DNA of 14,670 bases from Bradyrhizobium sp. (GTDB lineage: Bacteria > Pseudomonadota > Alphaproteobacteria > Rhizobiales > Xanthobacteraceae), in NCBI GenBank assembly GCA_028290305.1, contig JAQGKC010000079.1, positions 1-14,670 on the forward strand. Reading direction: 5' to 3'. Of the stretch, positions 14,574 through 14,670 are shown piece by piece. Every line of letters starts with the position of its first letter. Within the stretch, counting starts at the first letter, position 1. The notes below the pieces were generated by a model. The model saw only the letters and a list, made by a program, of their open reading frames with translations. It had not been told where the DNA came from and did no database searches. The translations under genes and the position numbers were made by a program.

Positions 14574-14670
14574 GTTGCGGGCAGGGCTATCGCATATGGA
14601 ATCTTCTGTGCGGTCCGCGGGCGAATTTTTCCGGTTTTGCGCGGTGTTTCAACGAGTCGTCCCTGCGAAC

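Noticed and set aside
1..14670. CRISPR arrays, IS elements, tRNA or rRNA genes
   Set aside because: No spaced direct repeats, transposase-like protein, terminal inverted repeats or RNA-gene signatures were seen by eye on either strand.

Overview
This GC-rich window shows third-position GC bias, dense overlapping gene packing and frequent GTG/TTG start candidates. It also carries two kinds of dispersed palindromic intergenic repeat that I associate with Bradyrhizobium and Rhodopseudomonas. The best guess is an alphaproteobacterium of the Bradyrhizobium group. This is inferred from protein and repeat style; there is no rRNA or other marker here. No tRNA, rRNA, IS element, CRISPR array or phage gene is visible.

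Layout. (1) Positions 1-1512, plus strand: the 3' part of a thiamine-diphosphate enzyme of the acetolactate synthase-like superfamily. It converges on a minus-strand MFS transporter (1564-2805), with a REP-like palindrome between the stop codons. (2) Positions 2898-4304, minus strand: two Fe(II)/2-oxoglutarate oxygenases linked to DNA alkylation damage, a PF09859-type protein followed by alkB. As written, alkB carries a single-base frameshift just before its iron-binding HxD motif. (3) Positions 4365-12770, minus strand: a long, mostly overlapping gene run. In transcription order it encodes a periplasmic substrate-binding protein, two LIV-type permeases, two LIV-type ATPases, an AtuA-family protein split into a large and a small gene, an amidase and a DUF2848 protein. 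(4) Positions 12976-14531, plus strand: a DUF35 zinc-ribbon/OB-fold protein and an SCP2-type thiolase-like protein, divergent from the substrate-binding gene across a 205-base regulatory region.

How the genes may work together. The simplest reading is an uptake-and-catabolism locus. An unknown small organic acid or amide is bound in the periplasm, imported by the five-part ABC transporter, and processed by AtuA-like, amidase and DUF2848 enzymes. The DUF35/thiolase pair, likely a heteromer that cleaves or forms carbon-carbon bonds on acyl-CoA, may act on a later CoA-bound intermediate. The substrate cannot be read from the sequence. The main oddities are the alkB frameshift, an ABC ATPase with a degenerate signature motif, the two-gene AtuA, a perfect 12-bp inverted repeat that covers part of the MFS ribosome-binding site, and a 7-11-7 dyad in the divergent promoter region.
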